The notes under the pieces were generated by a model. It was not told where the DNA came from and made no database searches. It saw only the letters and a list, made by a program, of their open reading frames with translations. From assembly GCA_016722075.1 (NCBI GenBank), contig JADKGW010000001.1, positions 2,790,001 to 2,854,000 of the forward strand: a stretch of DNA of 64,000 nucleotides. The letters are read 5' to 3'. The translations under genes were made by a program, and so were the position numbers. Source of the stretch: Candidatus Kouleothrix ribensis. GTDB lineage: Bacteria; Chloroflexota; Chloroflexia; Chloroflexales; Roseiflexaceae. Positions 34,276 to 43,804 of the stretch are shown here, one piece after another (position 1 is the first letter of the stretch; every line of letters begins with the position of its first letter).

Positions 34276-34330
34276 ACTAGACTCCTTCTGTTATTGAGCG
34301 TACGCAGTGGTTCATGTTTCGGGCAATTCC

Positions 34331-34435
34331 TGCCTTCGGCAGAGCGGTACTTCATCGTTTGTGTTTTCGGTTGTGCGCGCTACGCGCGCACAACCGAAAA
34401 CGCTCGAACAGAAACGTACCATGCTGCCGCAGGCA
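34331..34435. repeat. Palindromic dispersed element, copy 4 (best preserved)
   Basis: Outer arms TGCCTTCGGCAGAGCGGTAC (34331-34350) and GTACCATGCTGCCGCAGGCA (34416-34435) pair at 16 of 20. Inside, a perfect 17-bp stem (34364-34380 with 34384-34400) closes on TAC. The stem sequence differs from copy 3 although both are perfectly paired. It lies 56 bp upstream of mtnP. Confidence 0.85.
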
Positions 34436-34591
34436 AAAAACGCCGACTGCGCAGGCCCTGTTATGAACCGATCAGGCACGCCAGATACTGGACGCTGCCG
34501 ATTGTGTACTACCGCCGCGCGGCTGTCAAGCGCGGCGAGCAAGAGCGCATGGCGATCCACAACTGTGCTGCGGCCCTGCGCCAATCATCGC

Positions 34592-34620
34592 TTGCATTAT
34601 CAGAACACTTGTGCTATACT
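34592..34620 (+). promoter_or_regulatory. Promoter of the 54-residue gene
   Basis: TTGCAT at 34592-34597, a 17-nt spacer and TATACT at 34615-34620: a strong sigma-70-type promoter 60 bp upstream of ATG 34681. Confidence 0.7.
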
Positions 34621-34680
34621 ACAGTCACGACGATACAACGACCAGCGGCACAATCATGAGTCTGGAAAGAGGGTAAGAGT

Positions 34681-34845
34681 ATGTATCGGAAACAGATCGT
34701 CTACGACCGCGAGACCCGCGACTTCGCCATGTACCTGGATGGCGAGCTGGTCGGTTTTGCGCGCACCTACCACGAGGCCGAGGTGACGCTCGATCAGCTG
34801 GTGTTCGAGCTAATGAGTGGGCAGTATTTTCGCGAGGCGGCCTGA
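34681..34845 (+). CDS. Small 54-residue protein of unknown function
   Basis: ATG 34681 follows GAAAGAGGG at good spacing, and the frame ends at TGA 34843-34845. The protein begins MYRKQIVYDRETRDFAMYLD and continues GELVGFARTYHEAEVTLDQL to a helical end (VFELMSGQYF). It has a beta-strand, turn, strand, helix pattern, acidic overall, no signal peptide or TM. Third-position GC matches the neighbours, and it has its own clear promoter, which argues for a real gene. I do not recognise a characterised family. It stands alone between mtnP and the end of the polysaccharide operon. Confidence 0.7.
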   Translation: MYRKQIVYDRETRDFAMYLDGELVGFARTYHEAEVTLDQLVFELMSGQYFREAA

Positions 34846-34968
34846 TCATCCGGCTACGCGCTTCGCTTGATTATGTCTGGTTCGGCTGCGCCGCGCAGCC
34901 TAGCGAGCCAGATGCTGCCGGGGTGGCACCGCTGCCCCGGCATTTCCCCAACGCGGCTCGGCGTTGGG

Positions 34969-35952
34969 TCAGAAGCTACTACCATGTGCCTGATACCAGG
35001 CCAACGTCTCACGCAGGCCCTCAGCCAACCCCACGCGCGGTTGGTAGCCCAGCCGGCCGGCGGCGTGGCTAATATCGCCATAGGAATGCCGGATGTCGCC
35101 CGCGCGCTCGGCGCGATAGGTCGGCGCGACTGTGCGGCCAACCATGCCGGCCAGCAGGCCCAGCAGCTCGCGCAGGTTCGTCTGCTGGCCGGTGCCGATG
35201 TTGAACACCTCACCTACAGCCTGATCAGACACACAGGCCAGCAGGTTGGCCTGCACCACATTCGCCACATACACAAAATCGCGTGTCTGCAGGCCATCGC
35301 CAAAGATCTGCGGCGGCTGGCCGGCCAGCAGCGCACTGATGAATAGCGGGATCGCCGCCGCATAGCCACCGCGCGGATTCTGGCCTGGCCCAAACACATT
35401 GAAGTAGCGCAGGCACACCGTCGGCAGGCCATACACCTGGCTGAACGCGCGGCACAGCTGCTCACCGCCCAGCTTAGCGGCGGCGTAGGGCGAGCACGCG
35501 CGCGGCGCGAGCTGCTCGTGGTGCGGCGGCGCGTGGTCGCCATACACCGCGCAGGTCGACGAAAACACCACCCGCCGCACACCGGCCGCGCGCGCGGCCA
35601 TCAGCACATGCTGCGTGCCGGCCAGGTTCACCTCGAAGTTGCGCTCTGGTCGCTCGACCGACTCGGGCACCGACACGAGCGCGGCCAGGTGCAGCACATA
35701 TTCGGCGCCATCGACGGCCGCGCGCACGGTGGCGGGGTCGGCCACATCGCCAACCATCAGGTCGACCCGGTCGGCCACTGCGGCCAGGTTCTCGCGCCGG
35801 CCGCTGCTGAGCAGATCGAGCACACGCACCTGCGCGCCCCGCTCGACCAGGCTGCGCACAATGTGCGAGCCAATGAAGCCGGCGCCACCCGTCACCAGGA
35901 AGCGCCGCCGGGCCAGATCGAACGCTGGTGTGGCTGGATCTGATTGTGCCAT
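34969..35952 (-). CDS. NAD-dependent sugar epimerase/dehydratase (GalE/WbpP-like)
   Basis: A 327-residue extended short-chain dehydrogenase. The nucleotide-binding motif is FLVTGGAGFIGSHIVRSL, followed by GDVADPATV, the catalytic Ser in FSSTCAVYGD and YxxxK as SPYAAAKLGGE. RYFNVFGPGQNPRGGYAAAIPLFI and GDGLQTRDFVYVANVV are typical of UDP-sugar 4-epimerases. It probably supplies an epimerised nucleotide sugar for the polysaccharide. ATG 35952 follows AAGGA; a longer frame lacks support. Last gene of the minus-strand polysaccharide cluster, 128 bp from the deacetylase, so it may also have its own promoter. Confidence 0.9.
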   Translation of the reverse strand: MAQSDPATPAFDLARRRFLVTGGAGFIGSHIVRSLVERGAQVRVLDLLSSGRRENLAAVADRVDLMVGDVADPATVRAAVDGAEYVLHLAALVSVPESVERPERNFEVNLAGTQHVLMAARAAGVRRVVFSSTCAVYGDHAPPHHEQLAPRACSPYAAAKLGGEQLCRAFSQVYGLPTVCLRYFNVFGPGQNPRGGYAAAIPLFISALLAGQPPQIFGDGLQTRDFVYVANVVQANLLACVSDQAVGEVFNIGTGQQTNLRELLGLLAGMVGRTVAPTYRAERAGDIRHSYGDISHAAGRLGYQPRVGLAEGLRETLAWYQAHGSSF

Positions 35953-36080
35953 CGTGTATCCTTCTATCCCTGGCGCGGCCTGGCAGTTTCGCCACCAGGC
36001 GGCCCCAGCAGCAGGGGCGGCATGCAGCACCAGCAGTATACAAGCAAAACTGAATCTGCGGTCGCGCGATTTGGGCTGTG

Positions 36081-37067
36081 TCAGCCGGCCGGCTGCTGGG
36101 CTACGCGCCGCCGCACCAGCTCGGCCGCCGCACACATCGGCACGATCTCGAGCTTGCCGGCATCGCGCAGGCCGGCCGCAAAGCGATAGATCTGCTCGAG
36201 CCCATCGAACAGCCGCAGGTCGCTGCCCAGGTTGAACGGGTGAAACCACAGGTGAAACAGCTCGCCACGCTCGGCCGCGCGCAGCAGCCCGCGCTTAGCC
36301 TGCGCCACGCGCGATGCCAGCGGGATGGCACGCCGAAAGCCATCGCGCGCGACATAGAACATCGATGCGGGGATGTTGACCAGCGCACCCTCGTCGAGGC
36401 TGTCCAGCGGGTAGGTGGTCGGCGCCAGCGGCAGCGTGCGATCGATCACATGCAGCGCCCGCACCAGCCGCTCGTCGAGATCAACATACCAGCGGCGCTC
36501 GCGGCCACGGTAGACGGTGATACCAAACTCGGGCAGCACATCGCGAAACGCGATCTTGTTGCGCGGGTACACCAGCGAGTGAATGGTAAGGCCATAGCGC
36601 GCATGTGCCTCGACGCAGGCCGCCAGCTGCGAGCGCACGATCTCCCTGGTGCAGGCGGGGTCGTCGACGACGATATGCGTGAAGGTATGCGAGCCAATCT
36701 CGTGCGGCATCGCCGCGCCCAACACCTGCTCGAGCAGGTCGGCCCCGTACCACCACGGGTCGCGCTCGAGATCGCTGCCAGGGTCGAGGTGATGCCAGTC
36801 GTGCGGGTACCAGCTGTAGCGCGGCCGCAGCACCTGCGGGTGCGGCGGGGCGCCGGCCTGGCCGCAGCACTCGCGCAGCAGCAGGTGCCCAACGAAGGCC
36901 CATGTCACCGGCGCCTGGTAGCGGTCGAACAGATCGAGCAGCCGCCGAACGATTGGGCGCTTCTGGCTAAAGTGCCGGCTGAACCTGCGCAGGCCATCCT
37001 GGTCGAATGTGCCCCAGGCCAGCTCGGTGTCGAGCGACAGGACAAAAACGCCCGGATTGGTACTCAT
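36081..37067 (-). CDS. Polysaccharide deacetylase-family protein
   Basis: A 328-residue NodB-like/CE4-related protein: FVLSLDTELAWGTFD (the SxDxE variant of the TFDD motif), VTWAFVGHLLL, and PHEIGSHTFTHIVVDDP with the metal-binding HTFTH. YPRNKIAFRDVLPEFGI and LFHLWFHPFNLG complete the fold. Likely removes N- or O-acetyl groups from the polysaccharide or a precursor. ATG 37067 overlaps the asnB stop (ATGA), indicating coupled translation; a longer frame upstream would only overlap asnB. Similar deacetylases sit beside asparagine synthase genes in exosortase-linked EPS loci, but no exosortase is present here. Confidence 0.85.
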   Translation of the reverse strand: MSTNPGVFVLSLDTELAWGTFDQDGLRRFSRHFSQKRPIVRRLLDLFDRYQAPVTWAFVGHLLLRECCGQAGAPPHPQVLRPRYSWYPHDWHHLDPGSDLERDPWWYGADLLEQVLGAAMPHEIGSHTFTHIVVDDPACTREIVRSQLAACVEAHARYGLTIHSLVYPRNKIAFRDVLPEFGITVYRGRERRWYVDLDERLVRALHVIDRTLPLAPTTYPLDSLDEGALVNIPASMFYVARDGFRRAIPLASRVAQAKRGLLRAAERGELFHLWFHPFNLGSDLRLFDGLEQIYRFAAGLRDAGKLEIVPMCAAAELVRRRVAQQPAG

Positions 37068-39019
37068 CCGCAACTCCCCCAGTGCTCCCACCACGCCTGA
37101 AACATCAGCACATCCCACAGGTAGAACTTCCAGTCGCGCGCGCCCGATAGATGCTCGGCCCACTTGGTGCGGATCGGCGCCGGGTTGAAAAAGCCTTCGT
37201 CGCGCAGCCGGCGCTCGTCGAGCAGCGCCTCGGCCCAGGCGCGGAGCGGCCCGCGCAGCCACTCGCCGATCGGCACGCCGAAGCCCATCTTCGGGCGCTC
37301 GACCAGCGCGGGCGGCACATAGCGATACAGCACCTGGCGCAAGATCCACTTGCTCTTGCCGTCGCGATACTTCATTGTCAGCGGCAGCCGCCAGGCAAAC
37401 TCGACCACGCGATGGTCGAGCAGCGGCACGCGCGCCTCGAGGCTCACCGCCATGCTGGCACGATCGACTTTGGTGAGAATATCGCCAGGCAGGTAGCTGA
37501 CCGTATCCATATACATCGAGCGCTCGACAAACGACGGCAGCGCAGCCAGCGCAACCGGGTCGGTGAAGACGGTCGCAGGCTCGTACCCGCCCAGCACCAC
37601 CGCAGCCGGCGGCGTCCAGTGCGATCCAATGCGCTGGTGCAGCTCTTCCGGCCGGCGCATCTGCAGCAGCTCGGCCAGCTTATACATTTTATCACCCATT
37701 TGCGCGCCCGCGCCAAGGTGCGGGATGTGCGGCGCCAGCCAGCCGAACGAGCGGTCGTAGGCCGCAGTCGGCACGGCGGTGATGCCGCGGGCCAGGCCCG
37801 TGCGCGACCAGATCGGCAGCCAGCGCAGCTTGCGCCACAGCGCATCGCCGATATAGTAGCTGCTATAGCCCTCGAACAGCTCATCGCCGCCGTCGCCCGA
37901 GAGGCTAACCGTAACCGACTGGCGCGCCAGCTTCGACACCAGGTAGGTCGGGATCTGCGATGAGTCGGCGAACGGCTCATCGTACATATGCGGCAGGCTG
38001 GGAATAACGGCCTGGGCCTCGGCCGGCGTCACATACAGCTCGGTGTGGTCGGTGCCGAGCTGGCGCGCCACCGCGCGGGCATAGCCGGCCTCGTCGTAGT
38101 CGGCCTCTTCGAAGCCGATGCTGAACGTCCGCACCGGCTGCGCGCTCTGGGCCTGCATGAGCGCCACCACGGTCGACGAGTCGATTCCGCCCGACAAGAA
38201 TGCGCCAAGCGGCACATCGGCGACCATGCGCAGGCCGATCGCTTTGCGCAGCAGCGCGTCGAGCTGCTCGATCGCCTCGGCATCGGGCAGATCGAGCGGC
38301 TGGGCAGTGCCGCGCTCGGCCACCTCTTTGGCCGACCAGTATGCTACCGGGGTGGGATGCTCGACGCCGGCGCGCAGCTCGAGCATACAGCCCGGCGGCA
38401 GCTGGCGCACGCCGGCGTAGATCGAGTGCGGCGAGGGCACGTAGTTATGGCGCATGAACAGGCTCAGCGCGCCGCGATCGACCGTGACCTTGAAGCTCGG
38501 GTGTGCGCGCAGGGCCTTGAGCTCCGAGCCGAACAGCAGCGTCGTGCCCATCCAGCCATAGTAGATCGGCTTGATGCCCAGCCGGTCGCGCACCAGCGCA
38601 AGCCGGCGCTCGGCGCGATCCCACAGCGCAATCGCGAACATACCCACGAAGCGCTGCACCGCCGCCAGCAGGCCCCACTCCTCGATCGCCGCCAGCATCA
38701 CCTCGGTGTCGGAGTGGCCGCGAAAGCGATAGCCGCGCGGCTCAAGCTCGCGGCGCAGCTCGGCGTAGTTATACACCTCGCCGTTGAACACCATCACATA
38801 GCGCCCGCTCGCCGAGACCATAGGCTGGTGGCCATGCGGCGAGAGATCGACGATCGCCAGGCGGCGGAAGCCCAGCGCGATGCCGGCGGGCGCATCGCAC
38901 CAGGTGCCTTCGTCGTCGGGGCCACGATGCTCCAGGGTGTCGGTCATGCGCTTGATCTGCGCCTGTAGCTCGGCGCCGCCCGGCGCGTTGCGATCGAGGA
39001 TTCCGGCCCAACCACACAT
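37064..39019 (-). CDS. asnB: Asparagine synthase (glutamine-hydrolysing) in polysaccharide cluster
   Basis: A 651-residue enzyme. The start is set at ATG 39019 because Cys2 is the glutaminase nucleophile (MCGWAGILD); a start 9 bp earlier would bury it. The N-terminal class II amidotransferase (RRLAIVDLSPHGHQPM, FNGEVYNYAELR) is followed by the ATP pyrophosphatase domain with GAFLSGGIDSS and SVSLSGDGGDELFEGYSSY. In sugar-polymer loci, such AsnB-like proteins may amidate uronic acids or amino acids on the glycan rather than make asparagine; the sequence alone cannot decide. A GTGAGG-type RBS lies upstream. Confidence 0.9.
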   Translation of the reverse strand: MCGWAGILDRNAPGGAELQAQIKRMTDTLEHRGPDDEGTWCDAPAGIALGFRRLAIVDLSPHGHQPMVSASGRYVMVFNGEVYNYAELRRELEPRGYRFRGHSDTEVMLAAIEEWGLLAAVQRFVGMFAIALWDRAERRLALVRDRLGIKPIYYGWMGTTLLFGSELKALRAHPSFKVTVDRGALSLFMRHNYVPSPHSIYAGVRQLPPGCMLELRAGVEHPTPVAYWSAKEVAERGTAQPLDLPDAEAIEQLDALLRKAIGLRMVADVPLGAFLSGGIDSSTVVALMQAQSAQPVRTFSIGFEEADYDEAGYARAVARQLGTDHTELYVTPAEAQAVIPSLPHMYDEPFADSSQIPTYLVSKLARQSVTVSLSGDGGDELFEGYSSYYIGDALWRKLRWLPIWSRTGLARGITAVPTAAYDRSFGWLAPHIPHLGAGAQMGDKMYKLAELLQMRRPEELHQRIGSHWTPPAAVVLGGYEPATVFTDPVALAALPSFVERSMYMDTVSYLPGDILTKVDRASMAVSLEARVPLLDHRVVEFAWRLPLTMKYRDGKSKWILRQVLYRYVPPALVERPKMGFGVPIGEWLRGPLRAWAEALLDERRLRDEGFFNPAPIRTKWAEHLSGARDWKFYLWDVLMFQAWWEHWGSCG

Positions 39020-39088
39020 ATGCCTCACCTTTCATATTCAACCGTTGCCGGCCGCATGCCAGAATTCTGCGCAACAGCGCCGGCCGCG

Positions 39089-40213
39089 TTATGCCATTGC
39101 CATATACAGCTCCTCGTAGCGGCGCACGATCCGCTCGAGGCTATAGTGCTGCTGCACCCGCGCCCGCCCGGCTGCGCCCAGCGCGGTGCGCTCGGCCGGG
39201 CCGGCCGCGATCAGGTGCTGCCAGGCGCGCTCGAGCGCCGGCTGATCGCGCGGCGGCACCACCACGCCGGCGGCGCCTACGATCGCGGCCGCATCGCCCA
39301 CGTTGGTTACCACCACCGGCACGCCACAGGCCATGGCCTCGCCGATCACATTCGCGAAGCCCTCGCCATAGGCCGACGACGAGGTGGCCACATCCAGTGC
39401 GGCCATCAGCCGCGCGATGTCGGTGCGCTCGCCGAGCATGTGGATGTGCCCGGCCGCCGGGTGGCCGGCGACCACGCGCGCAAGCGCCGGGTTGCTCGGC
39501 TCGACCTGCGAGCCGGCCAGCAGGAAGTGCAGGCCGGGCCGGGCCTGCGCCAGCGCGGCGCGCAGAAACAGCCCATGATCCTTCATCGGGTTGTAGCGGC
39601 CAATCAAGCCGATCAGCAGCGTGTCGGGCGCCAGGCCGAGCTCGGCGCGCACGGAGGCGCGCGCCGACGGATCGGGCGCGAAGCGCGCCAGGTCGAAGCC
39701 GTTCGGGATCACCTCCCAGCGCCGCGCGCGATAGCCCAGCGCGGTGTGGTCGCGCAGGCCGCTCTCTGAGTTCACCACCGCCGCGTTGGGCATGTGCGAG
39801 AGCCGCGCGCACATCCTGACGATCCGCGCCGTCAGCGGCGACAGGCCGTGCATACTCGAGCAGCGCACATTCCAGATGATCGGCGAGGTGCGGGTCATGC
39901 GCCCGGCCAGCAGGCCCAGCAGGTCGGCGTGGTACATCCACGTTTGCAGCACCGCCGGCCGCTCGGCCGCCAGCAGGCGTAGCAGCCGCCCGGCCCCGCC
40001 CAGCGTCACACGCCGGCGCGGCATGCCCAGCGCGCGCACGGGCACGCCGGCCTGCTCGATCAGCGTGCCGATGAGGCCGGGCTGGCCCAGCGACACCACC
40101 ACATTCTCGAAGTGCTGCCGGCTCATGCGCGACACCAGCTTGTACAGCATCATCTCGGCGCCGCCGGGACCCAGGCCGGTGATCAGATGAACGACTTTGA
40201 TTCGCGGGGTCAT
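39089..40213 (-). CDS. GT4 glycosyltransferase 1
   Basis: A 374-residue GT-B fold enzyme: N-terminal LITGLGPGGAEMMLYKL, C-terminal IGLIGRYNPMKDH and the EX7E motif in GEGFANVIGEAMACGVP. It should transfer a sugar from a nucleotide donor, with retention, onto the lipid-linked oligosaccharide at the cytoplasmic face. It is clearly paralogous to the next gene (40210), sharing the rare SSSAxGEGFANVIGEAMAC segment, so the pair arose by tandem duplication. ATG overlaps the stop of 40210 by 4 bp. Confidence 0.9.
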   Translation of the reverse strand: MTPRIKVVHLITGLGPGGAEMMLYKLVSRMSRQHFENVVVSLGQPGLIGTLIEQAGVPVRALGMPRRRVTLGGAGRLLRLLAAERPAVLQTWMYHADLLGLLAGRMTRTSPIIWNVRCSSMHGLSPLTARIVRMCARLSHMPNAAVVNSESGLRDHTALGYRARRWEVIPNGFDLARFAPDPSARASVRAELGLAPDTLLIGLIGRYNPMKDHGLFLRAALAQARPGLHFLLAGSQVEPSNPALARVVAGHPAAGHIHMLGERTDIARLMAALDVATSSSAYGEGFANVIGEAMACGVPVVVTNVGDAAAIVGAAGVVVPPRDQPALERAWQHLIAAGPAERTALGAAGRARVQQHYSLERIVRRYEELYMAMA

Positions 40214-41337
40214 GTCATGCCTTCCAATACGGCCTGGGTCGTGTCGGCCAGCCGGTCGATGCTATAGTTCGCCACGATCCGATCGCGTCCGGCCGCGCCC
40301 AGCGCCTGGCGCCCGGCCGGGGCCAGCGCAAGCAGCCCCAGCAGCCGCCCGGCCAGCGCGGCCGGGTCGCCGGGCGCCACCACGCGCGCCGGGTCGCCGA
40401 TGATCACAGCCGCGTCGCCCACGTCGGTCGCCACCACCGGCAGTGCGCAGGCCATAGCCTCGCCGATCACATTCGCGAAGCCCTCGCCACATGCCGACGA
40501 CGAGGCCAGCAGATCGAGGCCGTTGTAGACCGCCGGCATATCGCCGCAGGCGCCGGCCCAGATCAGCCGCGGCCCCAGCCCGAGCGTGTCGGCCAGCTGG
40601 GCCAGCTGCGCGCGGTAGGCCGGCGGCCCGTCGCCCACGCACACAAACCGCGCGCGCGGGTTCTGCGCGGCCACCAGCGCGGCTGCGCGCAGAAATGTCG
40701 GGTGATCCTTCATCGGGTCGAGCCGGCCCACCAGCCCGATCAGCGGCACATCCGGCGCGACATGCCAGGCCTGGCGAACCCGCGCGCGCGCCGCCGCATC
40801 GGGGCGGAAGCGCTCGACATCAATGCCATTCGGGATCACCAGCATGTGCGCCCCGCTGTAGCCATGCGCCAGGTGATGCCGGCGACCAGCCTCGGAGTTC
40901 AGAATGATCGCATCGGCCAGCCGCGAGCAGCGCGCGCCGAGCCAGAACGTGAGCCTGGGCGCCCAATCGTAGTCGTCGAGGTTCATATTCGAGGCGCGCA
41001 GGCCCCACACCACGCGCGCGCCAACCAGCGGGCCGAGCAGCAGGCCGAGCAGGTTGCCGCCCTCCATGTAGCCATGCACGATCGCCGGGCGCTCGGCGCG
41101 CAGCAGGCGCCACAGCCGCCACAGAAACGGCAGCACATCCCAGCGGCCGCGCTTGCCCAGCGCGATCAGGCGCACCCCCGCGACGCCGGCCAGCTCGGCA
41201 TGCAGCGCCCCGCCGGCATAGAACGTCGCGACCGTCACCGCAAAGCGGCGCTGATCGAGATGCCTGGCCAGCTCGATCAGCTGGCGCTCGGCGCCGCCTT
41301 GCTCGAGCGCGCGGATCAGGAAGAACAGCCGGATCAT
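40210..41337 (-). CDS. GT4 glycosyltransferase 2
   Basis: A 375-residue GT-B enzyme with LIRALEQGGAERQLIELARHL at the N-terminus, LVGRLDPMKDHPTFLRAA, and EX7E as GEGFANVIGEAMACALP. Paralogue of the 39089 gene. Starts and stops overlap both neighbours by ATGA junctions, so it is translated as part of the operon. Sugar specificity cannot be inferred. Confidence 0.9.
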   Translation of the reverse strand: MIRLFFLIRALEQGGAERQLIELARHLDQRRFAVTVATFYAGGALHAELAGVAGVRLIALGKRGRWDVLPFLWRLWRLLRAERPAIVHGYMEGGNLLGLLLGPLVGARVVWGLRASNMNLDDYDWAPRLTFWLGARCSRLADAIILNSEAGRRHHLAHGYSGAHMLVIPNGIDVERFRPDAAARARVRQAWHVAPDVPLIGLVGRLDPMKDHPTFLRAAALVAAQNPRARFVCVGDGPPAYRAQLAQLADTLGLGPRLIWAGACGDMPAVYNGLDLLASSSACGEGFANVIGEAMACALPVVATDVGDAAVIIGDPARVVAPGDPAALAGRLLGLLALAPAGRQALGAAGRDRIVANYSIDRLADTTQAVLEGMT

Positions 41338-42425
41338 CGCAGCACATCTCCGATCAGCGTTTCCCAGAGCGCGGCAACCTGCGGCACGCCAAATCGATCG
41401 AGCACCTCGGGCGCGCGCGCGGCCAGCCGCCGGCGCGCCGCCGCATCGGCCATCAGCGCGCCCATGGCCGCCGCCAGCGCGCCCACATCACCCGGCGGCA
41501 CCAGCAGCCCATCGACCCGATCGCGCACGATCTCGCACACGCCGCTGGGGCAGTCGAAGCTAACCACCGGCAGCCCGCAGGCCAGCGCCTCGCACAGCAC
41601 ATTCGGGAAGCCCTCGTAGCGCGACGACAGCACGAACAGCTCGGCCCGGCGCATCTGCGCGGCCGGCCGGCGGGTGACGCCGGGCAGCTGCACGCGCTCG
41701 GCCAGCCCATACGCGCGCACCTGCGCCTCGAGCGCCGGGCGCTCTTCGCCCTCACCCCAGATCTCGAGCGCCCAGCCGGGGTGGTGCCCGGCCAGCGCCG
41801 CAAACGCCTGCAGCAGCAGGTCGAAGCCCTTCTGCTCGGTCAGGCGCCCCATGGCCAGCACAGTCGGCCGGGCGGCCGGGGCGGGCGGCAGATCGGGCGG
41901 CGCAGGCGGCACCGGGTTGGGCAGCACGCGCGTGCGCCGCTGTACGGCCGGTGCGAAGTAGGCCCGCGCGGCCTGGCTCTGCACCACCACCGCGCTGGCG
42001 CGCCGGTACAGCAGCCGCCGCAGCAGCTCCCAGGATCGGCCGATCAGGTAGTGATGCGGGTCGTTGCGCTCCGACACGATCACGGGCGTGCGCATGCCGG
42101 CGGTGGCCAGCAGCGCCGTGACATTAACCCGGTCGAGAAACGAGATCAGCACATCGGGCGCGAGCGCCGCAACCGCCGCGCGCAGCACGCGCGCACGCCA
42201 CACATTCCGCCCCAGGCCAACCAGCGCACCGGCCGACGCGCCGGCGATGCCGAGCGGATGCAGCACCACCGCCGGGTGCAGCGCGTAGAACGGCGGCTCG
42301 CGCCCATCGTCGAAGGTCAGCAGATCGACCGACCAGCCCCTGGCCGCCCATGCATTGGCCAGGATCGAGATCACTCGCTCGGCGCCGCCGGGCGTGAGCG
42401 CCGAGATCAGCAGTGCAACGCGCAT
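41334..42425 (-). CDS. GT4 glycosyltransferase 3
   Basis: A 363-residue GT-B enzyme: LLISALTPGGAERVISILANAW, VLAMGRLTEQKGFDLLLQAF, and EX7E in RYEGFPNVLCEALACGLPVVSFDCPSG. That segment resembles the N-acetylgalactosamine/galactose-adding GT4 group, but donor identity is a guess. ATG 42425 shares one base with the flippase stop; the long frame that continues upstream is the flippase gene read out of phase. Confidence 0.88.
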   Translation of the reverse strand: MRVALLISALTPGGAERVISILANAWAARGWSVDLLTFDDGREPPFYALHPAVVLHPLGIAGASAGALVGLGRNVWRARVLRAAVAALAPDVLISFLDRVNVTALLATAGMRTPVIVSERNDPHHYLIGRSWELLRRLLYRRASAVVVQSQAARAYFAPAVQRRTRVLPNPVPPAPPDLPPAPAARPTVLAMGRLTEQKGFDLLLQAFAALAGHHPGWALEIWGEGEERPALEAQVRAYGLAERVQLPGVTRRPAAQMRRAELFVLSSRYEGFPNVLCEALACGLPVVSFDCPSGVCEIVRDRVDGLLVPPGDVGALAAAMGALMADAAARRRLAARAPEVLDRFGVPQVAALWETLIGDVLR

Positions 42426-43804
42426 CAGCCTGCCTCCCCGGCGATCTGGCGCAGCTTCAGCCTGAGCATGAGCAGCAGAAACCCGCACGAAACCACATAC
42501 ACCAGCGTGGTCGCCAGCGCGATCCCCGCGATGCCCAGCACCTGGATCAACAGGTAGTCGAGCACGACATTCAGCGCAAAGCTGATCAGCGTGCCCCACA
42601 GCAGGATGTGGTTGGCCTGCAGCGCCGAGATCAGCCGCACGAATAGGATGCCGAGCGTGTGGAACGGCAGCTGCAGCACATACATCGCCTGCACTCGGCT
42701 GACCACCAGCGTATCGGCCGGGCTGAAGTTGCCGCGCTGGTACAGCAGGCCGATCAGCGGCGCCGAGAGCCAGTAGCCCAGCAGCGCGCACGGGATCGTC
42801 ACCAGCAGGATCAGCCCGCTGTATAGCCGCAGCGAGCGCCGCAGCCGCAGCCAGTCGGCCTGGGCCACCATGGTGGCGAAGAACGGCAGCACCGCCGTGC
42901 CCAGCGCCATCGTGCCGACGCCCAGCACCAGCGACACCAGCTTGTTGCCGTAGGTCAGCACCGCCACGCTGCCAGGGTCGAGCAGCGCGGCCATGGTCTG
43001 GTCGACCAGGCCATTGCCGCTGATCAGCGCCGCGCCGGCCAGCATGGGCAGGTACTGGCCGATCACCCGGCGCACCGGCGGCTCGAGGCCATACCAGCGC
43101 GGCCAGATCCGCAGGCCCTGGCGGCGCAGGCCGATCGTCAGCAGCGCCAGCTCGATCGCGAAGCCGGCGACCATGCCGCCCGCCAGGGCGTAGATGCCCA
43201 GCGCCGGCCCGAGCAGCAGCAGGCCGGCGATCGAGCCGAGCGGCACGGCGATGGCTACCAGCGCGGTGAGTGCGAAGCGCTCGCCGGCATTCAGCACCGC
43301 ATCCCAGATCGTCGCCAGGCCATTGATCAGGATCGCCGGCAGCAGCAGGTAGAACAGCCGCTGCGTCAGCGCCAGCTTGGCCGGGCCGAAGCCGGTGGCC
43401 AGCAGTGGCAGCGCATAGGCCCCGCCCAGCGCAAGCAGCAGTGTCACCAGGCTCAGCAGGCCCAGGCTGACGATCACCACGCCCGAGAAGAGCCGCTGCG
43501 CCGCCGCATGGCCATCGCGCTCGCGCGTGTGAATGAATACCGGGATCAGCGCGGCGTTGAACGAGCCGGCCACAACGTTGATCACAAACGACGGCACCAG
43601 GAACGCGATCAGCAGCGCGTCCATGCTGTCGCCGGTGCCGAACGCCGCAGCGGCCAGCATGTCTTTGAGCAGCGCCGCCAGCTTGACCGCGAAGGTAAGG
43701 CCGCCGACGATCATAAACGCGCGCAAGATCCGCACGTTCACCGAGCCGGTGGCCATCCGCCGCCATGCCCGCAGCGCCGGCTGGGCGATCTGGTCAGGTG
43801 CCAT
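42425..43804 (-). CDS. MurJ/Wzx-type lipid-linked oligosaccharide flippase
   Basis: A 459-residue membrane protein with 12 or more TMs of the MOP (MVF) family. The N-terminal segment GGLTFAVKLAALLKDMLAAAAFGTGDSMDALLIAFLVP is typical of MurJ, as are NAALIPVF, GNGLVDQTMAALL and LPFFATMVAQADW. In this cluster it most likely flips undecaprenyl-linked repeat units rather than lipid II. ATG 43804 (MAPDQIAQ) overlaps the polymerase stop by 11 bp; an alternative start is ATG 43756. Confidence 0.82.
   Translation of the reverse strand: MAPDQIAQPALRAWRRMATGSVNVRILRAFMIVGGLTFAVKLAALLKDMLAAAAFGTGDSMDALLIAFLVPSFVINVVAGSFNAALIPVFIHTRERDGHAAAQRLFSGVVIVSLGLLSLVTLLLALGGAYALPLLATGFGPAKLALTQRLFYLLLPAILINGLATIWDAVLNAGERFALTALVAIAVPLGSIAGLLLLGPALGIYALAGGMVAGFAIELALLTIGLRRQGLRIWPRWYGLEPPVRRVIGQYLPMLAGAALISGNGLVDQTMAALLDPGSVAVLTYGNKLVSLVLGVGTMALGTAVLPFFATMVAQADWLRLRRSLRLYSGLILLVTIPCALLGYWLSAPLIGLLYQRGNFSPADTLVVSRVQAMYVLQLPFHTLGILFVRLISALQANHILLWGTLISFALNVVLDYLLIQVLGIAGIALATTLVYVVSCGFLLLMLRLKLRQIAGEAG

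Noticed and set aside
41334..43766. 810-residue minus-strand frame combining an unknown N-terminus with GT4 3
   Set aside because: The N-terminal part is the MurJ-like gene read out of frame; the real GT4 starts at ATG 42425.
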